A stretch of DNA of 64,000 bases, from NCBI RefSeq assembly GCF_004365175.1, contig NZ_SOCE01000001.1:3789403-3853402 (forward strand), given 5' to 3'. A program made the translations under genes and the position numbers. Positions 50,928 to 59,318 of the stretch are shown piece after piece. Origin of the DNA: Kribbella voronezhensis (GTDB lineage: Bacteria; Actinomycetota; Actinomycetes; Propionibacteriales; Kribbellaceae). The notes under the pieces are model-generated. The model worked only from the letters and a program-made list of their open reading frames with translations, was not told the origin of the DNA and searched no databases. Within the stretch, counting starts at the first letter, position 1; the number at the start of each line of letters is the position of its first letter.

Positions 50928-52079
50928 ATGACCCGACTGGACACCCGTTCCGTGCACGCCGGCCGCGACGACCTGACCGCGCTGGGCGTGCACGTCCCGC
51001 CGATCGACTTGTCCACGACCTACCCGCTCCCGGGCGTGGAGGCCGGCGGAGCGTCGTACGACGAACTGGCGCTCGGCAACGGCCCCGACGGCGGCAGCCT
51101 GGTCTACCAGCGGCTGTGGAATCCCACAGTTGCCCGCCTGGAAGAGGCGCTCGCCGAGCTCGAGCACTGCGACGGCGCGGTCGCGTTCGGCAGTGGCATG
51201 GCCGCGCTCACGGCCTGCCTGCTCGCGACCGTCGCGGCCGGCAAACCGCACGTGGTCGCCGTCCGCCCGCTGTACGGCGGCTCGGACCACCTGTTGTCCA
51301 CAGGCCTACTCGGTACGTCGGTCAGCTGGGCGACCCCGAGTGGTGTCGCCGCGGCGATCCGGCCGGACACCGGTCTGGTACTCGTGGAAACTCCGGCCAA
51401 CCCGACCGTGGAGCTTGTGGATATCGCGCAGGTGGTTCGCCAGGCCGGCCCGGAGGTTCCGGTGCTTGTGGACAACACCTTCGCGACTCCGGTGCTTCAG
51501 CAGCCGGTGGACCACGGCGCGACGCTGGTGTTGCACTCGGCAACGAAGTACCTCGGCGGTCATGGCGATGTGATGGGCGGACTCGTCGCCGGGACGACCG
51601 AGTGGGTCGCGCGACTCCGGCAGGTGCGTGCAGTGACCGGCGGCCTGCTGCACCCGCTGGCGGCGTACGAACTGCACAGAGGGCTGCAGACCTTGCCGGT
51701 GCGCGTCCGGGCGCAGCAGTCGGTGGCGTCCAAGGTTGCCGGTTGGCTGTGCGATCACCCGGCTGTGGACAAGGTGTTCTACCCCGGTCTGCCCGAGTGC
51801 GACCCGCTAGGACTCGTCGGGCGGCAGCAGGCCGGGCCGGGCGCAGTACTGGCGTTCACTACGAAGGAAGCGGCGCGGGTGGCGGCGTCGCTGCGGTTGA
51901 TCACTCATGCGGTGTCGCTGGGCGGCGTGGACACTCTGATCCAGCACCCGGCAGGTTTGACGCATCGGCTCGTAGCGGCCGAGGCCCGGCCGGATCAGGA
52001 CCTGCTGCGCCTCAGCGTCGGGCTCGAGGACGCAGAAGACCTGATCAGCGATCTGGCCCAGGCACTCGAGCGCGCCTGA
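50928..52079 (+). CDS. Cys/Met-metabolism PLP-dependent enzyme (cystathionine gamma-synthase/lyase type)
   Basis: This 383-residue enzyme has 'SLVYQRLWNPTVARLEEALAELE', 'VLVDNTFATPVLQQP' and the PLP lysine in 'LVLHSATKYLGGHGD' (Lys207). It is a member of the MetB/MetC/methionine gamma-lyase family; the subtype cannot be told by eye. GAGGAGG is four bases before ATG 50928. It is divergent from an Lrp regulator, a pairing that fits a catabolic or transsulfuration role under amino-acid control. Confidence 0.87.
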   Translation: MTRLDTRSVHAGRDDLTALGVHVPPIDLSTTYPLPGVEAGGASYDELALGNGPDGGSLVYQRLWNPTVARLEEALAELEHCDGAVAFGSGMAALTACLLATVAAGKPHVVAVRPLYGGSDHLLSTGLLGTSVSWATPSGVAAAIRPDTGLVLVETPANPTVELVDIAQVVRQAGPEVPVLVDNTFATPVLQQPVDHGATLVLHSATKYLGGHGDVMGGLVAGTTEWVARLRQVRAVTGGLLHPLAAYELHRGLQTLPVRVRAQQSVASKVAGWLCDHPAVDKVFYPGLPECDPLGLVGRQQAGPGAVLAFTTKEAARVAASLRLITHAVSLGGVDTLIQHPAGLTHRLVAAEARPDQDLLRLSVGLEDAEDLISDLAQALERA

Positions 52080-52109
52080 CAACCGCAGTACGGCGACCCG
52101 TAGTACCGG

Positions 52110-52685
52110 TCAGCTCACAGGCACCGGCGCGGTCAGGACCTTGTCGACGATGCCGTACTCGAGTGCTTGGTCGGCGGTGAACCAGCGGTCGCGGTCGAAG
52201 TCGGTCTCGATCCGGTCCAGCGGCTGGCCGGTGCGCTCGCTGATCAGCTTGGCCAGGTTCTGCCGGGCCAGGATCGCCTGCTCGGCCTGGATCTTGATGT
52301 CGGTCGCGGTACCGCCCATGCCGCCGGTCGGCTGGTGCATCATGATCCGGGCGTGCGGCAGCGAGAAGCGCTTGCCGGGAGCGCCGCAGGTCAGCAGTAC
52401 CTGCCCCATCGACGCGACCAGACCCATCGCGTACGTCGCCACGTCGTTGCTGATGAAGCTCATCGTGTCGTAGATCGCCAGCCCGGCCGAGACCGAGCCG
52501 CCCGGTGAGTTGATGTAGAGCGAGATGTCCGCCTTCGGGTCCTCGGCGTTCAGCAGCAGGAGCTGGGCGCAGAGGGCGTTCGCGTTCTCGTCCTTGATCT
52601 CGTCGCCGAGCACCAGGATCCGCTGCCAGAGCAGCCGCTGGTAGATGTGGTTGTCGAGGGCATTCGGGAGGTTCGTCTCGCTCAT
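52110..52685 (-). CDS. clpP: ATP-dependent Clp protease proteolytic subunit
   Basis: This 191-residue ClpP has catalytic Ser92 ('GLVASMGQ'), His117 ('RIMMHQPT') and Asp162 ('IETDFDRDRW'), and the ring-forming helices. It forms tetradecameric degradation chambers with Clp ATPases. Unlike the usual clpP1-clpP2 pair, this clpP stands alone beside a PopR-like regulator. ATG 52685 is chosen; an upstream in-frame extension is not conserved. The operator of the PopR type lies in the divergent spacer. Confidence 0.9.
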   Translation of the reverse strand: MSETNLPNALDNHIYQRLLWQRILVLGDEIKDENANALCAQLLLLNAEDPKADISLYINSPGGSVSAGLAIYDTMSFISNDVATYAMGLVASMGQVLLTCGAPGKRFSLPHARIMMHQPTGGMGGTATDIKIQAEQAILARQNLAKLISERTGQPLDRIETDFDRDRWFTADQALEYGIVDKVLTAPVPVS

Positions 52686-52725
52686 GCTCTCCAGCGTGAC
52701 CCCGGCCGGCGCCGGAGTCGCGGGA

Positions 52726-52757
52726 ATCTGCCCGTGGCAGATCTGCCCACCGCAGAC
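52726..52757. promoter_or_regulatory. PopR-type operator
   Basis: ATCTGCCCGTGGCAGAT (52726-52742) is a perfect 7-3-7 dyad; a weaker second copy shares ATCTGCC at 52741-52747 (with CGCAGAC at 52751-52757). It lies between divergent clpP and XRE genes. The form TCTGCC-N3-GGCAGA agrees with the S. lividans PopR operator as I recall it. Confidence 0.75.
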
Positions 52758-52808
52758 CCGGCGGGGATGGCACACTCGGTACAGGACCAGAGACCAGGAG
52801 GGCCAGAC

Positions 52809-53168
52809 GTGTTGCTACGCCAGGTGATCGGGAACGTCTTCCGCCGGCTGCGGCGCGAGCGGGGGATCACCCTGCGCGAGCTCGCCGAGCAGGCCCAGGT
52901 GTCGGTGCCGTACCTCTCCGAGATCGAGCGCGGTCGCAAGGAGCCCTCGTCGGAGATCCTGGCGGCCATCTGCCGGGCGCTCGACCTGGAGCTGGCCGAC
53001 CTGCTGCACGAGGTCCAGTACGACCTGGCCACGGTCGCGCGTACGGCGCTGCCGATCCGCCTGCAGACCGCGGCGATCCAGGTGCGCGAGTCGGAGTCGG
53101 TCCGGGTCTCGTCGTCCGTGTCGAACTCGTACTCCACGACCGCACAGGCGTTCGCGCTGGTCGCCTAG
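52809..53168 (+). CDS. PopR/ClgR-like XRE-family activator
   Basis: This 119-residue protein has an XRE helix-turn-helix ('ELAEQAQVSVPYLSEIERGRKEPSSEILAAICRALDLEL', about residues 24-62) and a short C-terminal tail ending AFALVA, which resembles a ClpP degron such as the ssrA LAA. In Streptomyces, PopR controls clpP3-clpP4 and is itself a ClpP substrate. GTG 52809 has GGAGGG about six bases upstream. It is divergent from clpP, shares an operator, and ends right at the start of the next gene. Confidence 0.82.
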   Translation: MLLRQVIGNVFRRLRRERGITLRELAEQAQVSVPYLSEIERGRKEPSSEILAAICRALDLELADLLHEVQYDLATVARTALPIRLQTAAIQVRESESVRVSSSVSNSYSTTAQAFALVA

Positions 53169-54182
53169 GTGCTCTGGTACCACCACCCTGCCGCCCGGGA
53201 CTGGCGGTGTTCGGCCGCGCCTACCGAAGTACAGGCGTTTCATCACAGGCTGGCTGACTACGCGCCGACGCCGTTGACCGACGTGCCTTCGTTGGCGGCG
53301 GAGCTGGGGGTTGGCCGGGTCCTGGTGAAGGACGAGTCCGAGCGATTCGGACTGGGAGCCTTCAAGGCGCTCGGAGCGTGGTGGGCGATTCACTGCGCGG
53401 TCGAGGAACACGACGGACCTCTGGAGCTCGTCACTGCCACCGACGGCAATCACGGCCGGGCGGTAGCCAGGATGGCGGCGATGCTCGGCCTGCCGGCGCA
53501 CGTGTTCGTGCCAGACGTCATCAGCGACCGAGCTGTCGACGCGATCCGCGCAGAGGGCGCGACCGTCACGGTCGTACCTGAGTCGTACGACGCTGCGGTG
53601 GCTGCCGCGGCCGACTCTGCAACGGGTAGCCGGGTGCTCATCCAGGACGCGGCCTGGCCGGGGTACGAGGTTGTGCCACAGCGCATCGTCGACGGCTACT
53701 CGACTTTGTTCCGGGAGATCGACGTGGAGCCGGATCTCGTCGTGGTGCCGATGGGAGTCGGCTCTGTCGCGCAGGCGGCGGTGACGTACTACCGAAGCGG
53801 CGCGGCGGCGCCCGTAGTACTGGGTGTCGAGCCGGAACGCGCTGCGTGTGTCACTGCGAGCCTGCTGGCCGGAGAGCTCGTCTCTGTCAGCACGAGCACG
53901 ACTGTGATGGCCGGACTCAACTGCGGTACGCCGTCCAGCCTCGCTTGGCCTGTACTACGTGCAGGGCTGAGCGCGGCAGTAACGGTCGAGGAGGACGAAG
54001 CGCTGAGGGCCGAGCGAGACCTTGGGGCAGCAGGGATCTCGTCTGGCCCCAGTGGAGCCGCCACCTTGGCCGGTCTTCGTGCCGCGTTGGCTGCGGGTCA
54101 TCGTGAAGACCTCGAGCTCACTGAAGCCAGCACTGTCGTTTTGATCAGCACCGAAGCCTCACCTGGACACGTCGCGAGCTGA
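53169..54182 (+). CDS. Diaminopropionate ammonia-lyase-like PLP enzyme
   Basis: This 337-residue fold-II PLP enzyme has 'APTPLTDVPSLAAELGVGRVLVKDESERFGLGAFKALG' with PLP lysine 66, and the phosphate-binding 'TATDGNHG' loop. It resembles diaminopropionate ammonia-lyases and related threonine synthase-like enzymes. It would release ammonia from a diamino acid. The GTG begins directly after the PopR-like stop, so the two genes are co-transcribed, an odd pairing of protease regulator and catabolic enzyme. Confidence 0.8.
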   Translation: MLWYHHPAARDWRCSAAPTEVQAFHHRLADYAPTPLTDVPSLAAELGVGRVLVKDESERFGLGAFKALGAWWAIHCAVEEHDGPLELVTATDGNHGRAVARMAAMLGLPAHVFVPDVISDRAVDAIRAEGATVTVVPESYDAAVAAAADSATGSRVLIQDAAWPGYEVVPQRIVDGYSTLFREIDVEPDLVVVPMGVGSVAQAAVTYYRSGAAAPVVLGVEPERAACVTASLLAGELVSVSTSTTVMAGLNCGTPSSLAWPVLRAGLSAAVTVEEDEALRAERDLGAAGISSGPSGAATLAGLRAALAAGHREDLELTEASTVVLISTEASPGHVAS

Positions 54183-54200
54183 CCAGGCAGGCTCGTAACC

Positions 54201-54593
54201 GTGGAGATCAGAGTTCGGTTTGCTGTGGACGACCGCGAACTGTCGCGACTGCACGCGCTCGCGTTCGGGTCGGCCGTCGAGGTGCAGCCGTGGGCCGCTC
54301 GGCTCGAACGGCACGCCCTCACGTGGGTCGGTGCCTTCGACAACGACTTGCTGATCGGGTTCGTCCAGGTGTGTTGGGACGGCGGCGCCCACGCGTTCGT
54401 GCTCGACACCGCTGTGCATCCGGAGTACGGCCGTCAGGGCATCGGCAAGCGGCTGGTGTGGGCCGCGGCCGCGGAGGCGAGAGCTGCGGGATGCGAGTGG
54501 TTGCACGTGGACTTCGAGCCGCACCTCGCTGACTTCTACCTGAAGGCCTGCGGCTTCTCGCACACCGACGCGGGGCTGCTCAAGCTGCGTTGA
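54201..54593 (+). CDS. GNAT-family N-acetyltransferase
   Basis: This 130-residue acetyltransferase has 'ALTWVGAFDNDLLIGFVQVCWDGGAHAFVLDTAVHPEYGRQGIGKRLV', with the acetyl-CoA-binding Q/R-x-x-G-x-G/A motif (RQGIGKRLV), and 'WLHVDFEPHLADFYLKACGF' at the end. Small-molecule substrate unknown. GTG 54201 is 18 bp after the previous stop, so it may be in the same operon. Its end overlaps the facing gene by 14 bases. Confidence 0.85.
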   Translation: MEIRVRFAVDDRELSRLHALAFGSAVEVQPWAARLERHALTWVGAFDNDLLIGFVQVCWDGGAHAFVLDTAVHPEYGRQGIGKRLVWAAAAEARAAGCEWLHVDFEPHLADFYLKACGFSHTDAGLLKLR

Positions 54594-55461
54594 GTGCGGT
54601 CAGCCGTTCCGTCGAGACGCACGAGATCAGGCATCGCTCCTTGGCGTCGCCGAGCAGGTCGGCGGTCCAGCGAGTGAAGCCGCCGTCGCCGAGCTCGGCT
54701 CCGGCCTGGCCGATCCCGAGCGCGATGCCGGCGTAGTAGTTCGACCCCTTGGTCCGCTCCGGATCCTCCACGAAGTCCACCTTCAGCTCAGGCCGCACAG
54801 TGTCGTCGATGCGCTCCCGTACTGCGGTCGGCGCGAGCGTGGTGAAGGTCAGCTCCGCCCTGTCGCCGAGGACCTCGGCCCAGAAGCCGAGGTGATCGAG
54901 CAGCATCTCGGCCTCGGCCCGGCCGGACCCGGTGTCCCGGGTGCTCGACACCAGCGCGAACAGCTCGAAGTGCGCGAACATGCCGGGTGCGTCGACCGCC
55001 TGGGCTCGCACGACCCGCTGGCAGGTGGCCAGATCCACCCGCGCCAGGCCGGCCTTCCGGCGTACGGCGGCTTCGATCGCGAGCTCGTTGGTGGGGTCGC
55101 TGGCCACCTCCGTACCGCGGTTGGTCGTCACCACCTTGTTCTGGTCGACCGTCGCGATGGCGGAGCACGTTCCGAGCGGGGTCAGCGGGGACAGCTCCAC
55201 GCCGGCGAACTTGTCCGGCAGTCGATCCCACAGCATCGTCTGGGTCTTCACCAGCTGCCGGGGGTCGACAGTGGACAGCTGGACGAAGCGGTCCTGGCGC
55301 CAGCGCTGCATGACTCGGGCCGGCGTCACCTTCGCGGCCCTTGCGCGGCTCACGTCCAGGAGGGCGCTCTGTAGCTCCGACTGGCTCAGACCGTCGATCA
55401 GTGCCTCACGGCTTCCTGTCGGCAGCCGTCGCCAGATCCGCTCGGTCACGTCACTCATCAC
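54580..55461 (-). CDS. Conserved protein of unknown function
   Basis: This 293-residue soluble protein has 'RLPTGSREALIDGLSQSELQSALLDVSRARAAKVTPARVMQRWRQDRFVQ', 'TPLGTCSAIATVDQNKVVTT' and a Gly-rich 'GGFTRWTADLLGDAKERCLISC' end. The final part recalls the class II aminoacyl-tRNA synthetase/HisZ-like fold, but this is a faint impression. The sequence lacks clear catalytic motifs. ATG at 55461 or 55458. It is convergent with the GNAT gene and divergent from the DUF4865 gene. Confidence 0.6.
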   Translation of the reverse strand: MMSDVTERIWRRLPTGSREALIDGLSQSELQSALLDVSRARAAKVTPARVMQRWRQDRFVQLSTVDPRQLVKTQTMLWDRLPDKFAGVELSPLTPLGTCSAIATVDQNKVVTTNRGTEVASDPTNELAIEAAVRRKAGLARVDLATCQRVVRAQAVDAPGMFAHFELFALVSSTRDTGSGRAEAEMLLDHLGFWAEVLGDRAELTFTTLAPTAVRERIDDTVRPELKVDFVEDPERTKGSNYYAGIALGIGQAGAELGDGGFTRWTADLLGDAKERCLISCVSTERLTALNAA

Positions 55462-55563
55462 CCAAGCTTGCCGGGTGTTGCTGCTCTCCGCCTGCTATTT
55501 GTTGCCTTCGAGGGCTCTGTACCTACTAGTATGTATGGCGACGCCCGACGCAGAGGAGTGGCC

Positions 55564-56139
55564 GTGTACGCGATGCAGTACGAGATCAATCTGCCGACCG
55601 ATTACGACATGGGGATCATCCGGCACCGGGTGGAGACGCTGGGAAATCGCACGGACGACTTCGACGGTCTGGGGATCAAGGCGTATCTGGTGCAGGACCG
55701 GGCGAACGGCGCGATGGTGAACCAGTACGCGCCGTTCTACCTGTGGAACGATCCGGCCGGGATGAGCCGGTTCCTGTGGGGAGGCGGGTTCTTCACCGGC
55801 ATCTGCAAGTCGTTCGGGCGTCCTCTCGTTTCGCACTGGACCGGTGTGGAGGTCCGGCCGGGTGAGGCGGTTGACCAGCCGGCGCTGGCGGCGACGAAGC
55901 ACGTCCAGTTGCTGCCGCCCGATGTGGATCCGGCGGAGCCGGTTGCGGCGGCGGTCTCGCTGTTGGAGAAGACCGTCGGTCTGGAGGGCGTCCACAGCTC
56001 GGCGATCGCCGTGGATCCGAGCCGGTGGGAGCTGGTGCACTTCACCTTGTGGAGCGGCGAACCGGGAATCGTGCCCGGCACGCGGTACCAGGTGCTGCAC
56101 TTGTCCACACCCGGCACAAAAACTCTGTTGAGCCGGTGA
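55564..56139 (+). CDS. DUF4865 family protein
   Basis: This 191-residue protein matches DUF4865: 'VYAMQYEINLPTDYDMGIIRHRVETLGNRTDDFDGLGIKAYLVQD' and 'MVNQYAPFYLWNDPAGMSRFLWGGGFFTGICKSFGR'. The fold may be related to small dimeric monooxygenases, but function is unknown. GTG 55564 has GAGGAG six bases upstream. A TACTAGTA palindrome at 55524-55531 may be a regulator site. A perfect DnaA box (TTGTCCACA, 56101-56109) lies near the end of the gene. Confidence 0.82.
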   Translation: MYAMQYEINLPTDYDMGIIRHRVETLGNRTDDFDGLGIKAYLVQDRANGAMVNQYAPFYLWNDPAGMSRFLWGGGFFTGICKSFGRPLVSHWTGVEVRPGEAVDQPALAATKHVQLLPPDVDPAEPVAAAVSLLEKTVGLEGVHSSAIAVDPSRWELVHFTLWSGEPGIVPGTRYQVLHLSTPGTKTLLSR

Positions 56140-56144
56140 CTTCG

Positions 56145-56173
56145 CGGATATCTTCTAAGGCATGAGATATCCG
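56145..56173. promoter_or_regulatory. Perfect 9-bp dyad before the MFS gene
   Basis: CGGATATCT (56145-56153) and AGATATCCG (56165-56173) are separated by 11 bp in AT-rich DNA. It lies between the DUF4865 stop and the damaged start of the MFS gene and looks like an operator. No regulator gene is adjacent, so its binding protein is not identified. Confidence 0.5.
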
Positions 56174-56200
56174 AGCCCACATCTTTGACGTCCTGACCGC

Positions 56201-57427
56201 CTGACTCTCCGCATCGTCGCCTATGCGGCGCTGCAGGACTTCATCCCGTTGTATCCGCTGTACCAGTTGCTGTTCACGGATCACGGGCTGTCGGCATCGC
56301 AAGTGTCGACGCTGTTCATCATCTGGTCGACGACCGCGTTCCTGTTCGAGGTGCCGTCCGGTGCCTGGGCGGACACGTTCTCGCGCCGCAAACTGCTGAT
56401 GCTCGGTTCAGCGCTGAGTGGCCTCGGCTACGCCAGCTGGATCGTGCTGCCCACGTACGCCGGGTTCGCGCTCGGCTTCGTCCTCTGGGGCATCAGCTCC
56501 GCGCTGATCTCCGGAACTTTCGAAGCCCTCGTGTACGACGAGTTGGCCGCGCGTGGGCGCACCGGCACCTACGCCGGACTGATCGGCCGGTCCAAGGCGG
56601 CCGCGCTGGTCATGAATCTCGCGGCGACCGCGCTGGCAGCTCCGCTGTTCAAGCTCGGTGGGTATTCCCTGGCGGGTGCGGTCAGCGTGCTCAGCTGCGT
56701 CGCCCACCTGTTGGTGGCACTGTCCTTACCCGAGGCGGCTCCCGTCGCCACGGCCGACGAAACGGAGGAGGTGGAGCCTGGCGCCAGGCACGGTGCCCTC
56801 GGACGGTACCGGTTGATGCTGCTCTCGGGATTGGCCGAGGCAGGGACCAGCCGGACGGTTCGCAAGGCTGTTGCCCTGGTCGCGTTGCTGGCTGGCTTCC
56901 TGGCATTCGACGAGTATTTTCCCTTGCTGGCCAGGGATGTCGGCGCGTCGACGACCCTGGTGCCGTTGCTCATCGCGGGCACGGTGGCCGCGCAGGCGAT
57001 CGGCGGTGCGCTCGCGGGAGCGGCGTACAAGGTGCGTGCTTCGGTGTTCGCGGTCGGGTTGGCGGCGACGGCCGTGCTGATCGCCTGGGGATCGTTGAGT
57101 GGGACGGCGCTCGGGTTCGTGCCGATCGCGGTGGGCTACGGGGTGATGCAGTTGGTCATCATCGTTGCCGAGGCGCGGTTGCAGGACGCGATCACCGGAC
57201 CGGCCCGGGCGACGGTGATCTCGGTGTCGGGGCTGTTCGCCGAGGTGTTCGCTGTCGCTGTGTACGCCGGCTTCGCGGTCGGGTCGGTCTGGTTCACGCT
57301 GCCGGTGCTGGTCGCGGGTCTGACCGTGCCGGTGCTGCTGACCGCCTTCCTGACCCCGTTCGCCCTACCGGCACCTGCTGGTGAGGACGCGGGGGTCGGT
57401 GGGGAGGTGGGCTCAGAGCGCGAGTAG
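56201..57427 (+). CDS. MFS transporter with an unusual or damaged start
   Basis: The frame encodes about 408 residues of an MFS transporter: eleven or twelve helices, 'TTAFLFEVPSGAWADTFSRRKLLMLGSALSGLGYASWIV' in the second and third, 'GFALGFVLWGISSALISGTFEAL' in the fourth. The first helix (LRIVAYAALQDFIPLYP) has no ATG, GTG or TTG upstream after the in-frame TGA at 56186-56188. CTG 56201 is the only near-cognate start there. A TTG at 56249 would cut into helix 1. The gene may be partly inactivated. It converges on the ATP-grasp gene (15-base overlap). Confidence 0.65.
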   Translation: MTLRIVAYAALQDFIPLYPLYQLLFTDHGLSASQVSTLFIIWSTTAFLFEVPSGAWADTFSRRKLLMLGSALSGLGYASWIVLPTYAGFALGFVLWGISSALISGTFEALVYDELAARGRTGTYAGLIGRSKAAALVMNLAATALAAPLFKLGGYSLAGAVSVLSCVAHLLVALSLPEAAPVATADETEEVEPGARHGALGRYRLMLLSGLAEAGTSRTVRKAVALVALLAGFLAFDEYFPLLARDVGASTTLVPLLIAGTVAAQAIGGALAGAAYKVRASVFAVGLAATAVLIAWGSLSGTALGFVPIAVGYGVMQLVIIVAEARLQDAITGPARATVISVSGLFAEVFAVAVYAGFAVGSVWFTLPVLVAGLTVPVLLTAFLTPFALPAPAGEDAGVGGEVGSERE

Positions 57428-58225
57428 GTCGGTCAGTGACTGGGCCATGCGCTGGACGAAGCGGGTGCGGGTCGTGTCGTCGGTGAGTTCGAGGGACAGG
57501 AAGGGGTTGAGGTCTTCGAGTTCGACCAGGAGGAGTTCGCCGGTGGCGGTCCGGCAGGCGTCCACGCGCTGGATGCCGTGGTCGATCGTGTTCCAGTCGA
57601 CGAACCGCTGGGCGAACGCCCGGTCGGCGTCGGTGGGTTCGTAGCGTTCGAGTTCCCAGCGCTGGGCGGGATCCGGCACGTACAAGGCGTACTGGAAGTC
57701 GTGATCGATGAAGTAGAACGACACCTCGTAACGGAAGTCGATCAAGGGCTGGGCGAGCAGGCCGTCCAGAGAAAGGTGGGTGAGTTCGTCGCGGGAGACT
57801 TTCCGAAGTCCGATCGAGTCGGAGCCCAGCTTCGGCTTGACGACATAGCTGGTTGCCTCGGGCAATGAGTCTGGCGTGCTGTCGGTCGTCGGTATGACCG
57901 GATAGCCGGCTTCGCTCAGGTCCACCAGGTACTGCTTGCCGATCATGTCCGCCTTGCCGGTCAGCTGGGTGAACACGCGGGTCCCCCGGTCGATCGCGGC
58001 TGCCCGGAATTCGTCGTACCCGGTCTGGTAGTGGATGACCGGTCCGCTGTTCCGCACGACGACGGCGTCGAAGGCGTCCATCAGCGCGGCGGCGTCGAGC
58101 GGGTGGCAGAGCGCGAGGTCGAAGTGTTCACGGAGTCGGCCGGTGAGGTAGACGTCCTCGTCGCCGTACCGCCTGCCCTTGGCGGGGTAGCTGAGGTCGG
58201 TGACGTACAGGATCTTCGCGCGCAT
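57413..58225 (-). CDS. ATP-grasp family protein
   Basis: This 270-residue protein has an N-terminal pre-ATP-grasp domain ('ILYVTDLSYPAKGRRYGDEDVYLTGRL') and an ATP-grasp region with 'SYVVKPKLGSDSIGL' (lysine-binding of ATP) and 'LLLVELEDLNPFLSLE' (metal-binding Glu/Asn). Such ligases join carboxylates to amines or thiols, often in natural-product or peptide synthesis. The partner substrate is unknown. It is divergent from an EamA exporter gene; a ligase and an exporter side by side could make and release a small metabolite. Confidence 0.82.
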   Translation of the reverse strand: MRAKILYVTDLSYPAKGRRYGDEDVYLTGRLREHFDLALCHPLDAAALMDAFDAVVVRNSGPVIHYQTGYDEFRAAAIDRGTRVFTQLTGKADMIGKQYLVDLSEAGYPVIPTTDSTPDSLPEATSYVVKPKLGSDSIGLRKVSRDELTHLSLDGLLAQPLIDFRYEVSFYFIDHDFQYALYVPDPAQRWELERYEPTDADRAFAQRFVDWNTIDHGIQRVDACRTATGELLLVELEDLNPFLSLELTDDTTRTRFVQRMAQSLTDLLAL

Positions 58226-58283
58226 ACACGCCTCCGGTCCGGTGCGGTGCGGGGTGGTGGACGGTGGGAGGACTGATTATTCG

Positions 58284-59318
58284 GTGTCGGCCGAAGTGAC
58301 CGGCGCATACGGTCGGCTGGTGATCAGGACTGAGAAGCGGCAAGGCGTGCTGGCTGCGGGTGCGGCGGCAGTGACGGTAGTGCTCTGGGCTTCGGCGTTC
58401 GTGGCGATCAGGCATGTCGGTGAGGAGTTCTCGGCCGGTGCACTCTCACTCGGGCGACTGCTTGTCGGCAGCCTGGTGCTGGGCCTGTTCGTCTTCGTCC
58501 GGCCGGGCAGCTCTGGCGACCGTCTGGCCGGCTCGGCTTCCCGGCGGTCGCGGATTCGTCGTACGCCGCAGTGGCCGGTCAAGAGCGATTGGAAGCTGCT
58601 GCTGGTCTGCGGTCTGCTGTGGTTCGGCGTCTACAACGTCGCGTTGAACGCCGCCGAGCAGCGGCTCGATGCCGGTACGGCGGCCATGCTCGTGAACATC
58701 GGCCCACTGTTGATCGCGTTGCTCGCCGGCCTGCTGCTCGGCGAGGGGTTTCCGCGGCAACTGGTGATCGGCAGCATTGCCGCGTTCGGTGGCGTCGTCG
58801 TGATCGGCATGTCGTCGTCGGAGGGCGAGGCCGAGACCTGGGGAGTGGTCCTCTGTTTGGTCGCCGCGGTCGCCTACGCGATCGGGGTGGTGGCGCAGAA
58901 GCCGTTGCTCGGTCGCCTTCCGGCGCTCGAGGTGACCTGGCTGGCCTGCACCATCGGCGCGGTGGCCTGCCTGCCGTTCGCTCCAGCCCTGATCCGCGAG
59001 GCCGGTGCGGCCCGGCCGTCGACGATCTGGTGGGTCGTGTTCCTGGGTGCCTTTCCGACCGCGCTGGCGTTCACCACCTGGGCGTATGCGCTGGCCAGGA
59101 CGAGCGCGGGGAAGATGGGCGCGACGACGTACCTGGTGCCGCCGTTGGCGATCTTCCTCGGCTGGCTGCTCCTCGGCGAGACGCCGGCGCCGCTGGCCTT
59201 CGCCGGTGGAGCGTTGTGCCTGCTCGGGGTTGCCGTGTCCCGCTACAAGCCGAAGCGCGCGGCGATGCCGTCGGCGAACAAGCTCAGCCCGGTCTCGAAG
59301 CCGTCGTCGAACTCGTAG
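58284..59318 (+). CDS. EamA/DMT-family transporter
   Basis: This protein of about 344 residues has ten predicted helices in two EamA repeats ('AVTVVLWASAFVAIRHVGEEFSAGALSLGRLLVGSLVLGLFVF', 'GAFPTALAFTTWAYALARTSAGKMGATTYLVPPLAIFLGWLLLGE'). It belongs to the RhtA/EamA group of amino acid and metabolite exporters. The start is uncertain: GTG 58284 has GGAGG 12 bases upstream, GTG 58320 has none but would begin closer to helix 1. Its end overlaps the facing TetR gene by 76 bases. Confidence 0.83.
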   Translation: MSAEVTGAYGRLVIRTEKRQGVLAAGAAAVTVVLWASAFVAIRHVGEEFSAGALSLGRLLVGSLVLGLFVFVRPGSSGDRLAGSASRRSRIRRTPQWPVKSDWKLLLVCGLLWFGVYNVALNAAEQRLDAGTAAMLVNIGPLLIALLAGLLLGEGFPRQLVIGSIAAFGGVVVIGMSSSEGEAETWGVVLCLVAAVAYAIGVVAQKPLLGRLPALEVTWLACTIGAVACLPFAPALIREAGAARPSTIWWVVFLGAFPTALAFTTWAYALARTSAGKMGATTYLVPPLAIFLGWLLLGETPAPLAFAGGALCLLGVAVSRYKPKRAAMPSANKLSPVSKPSSNS

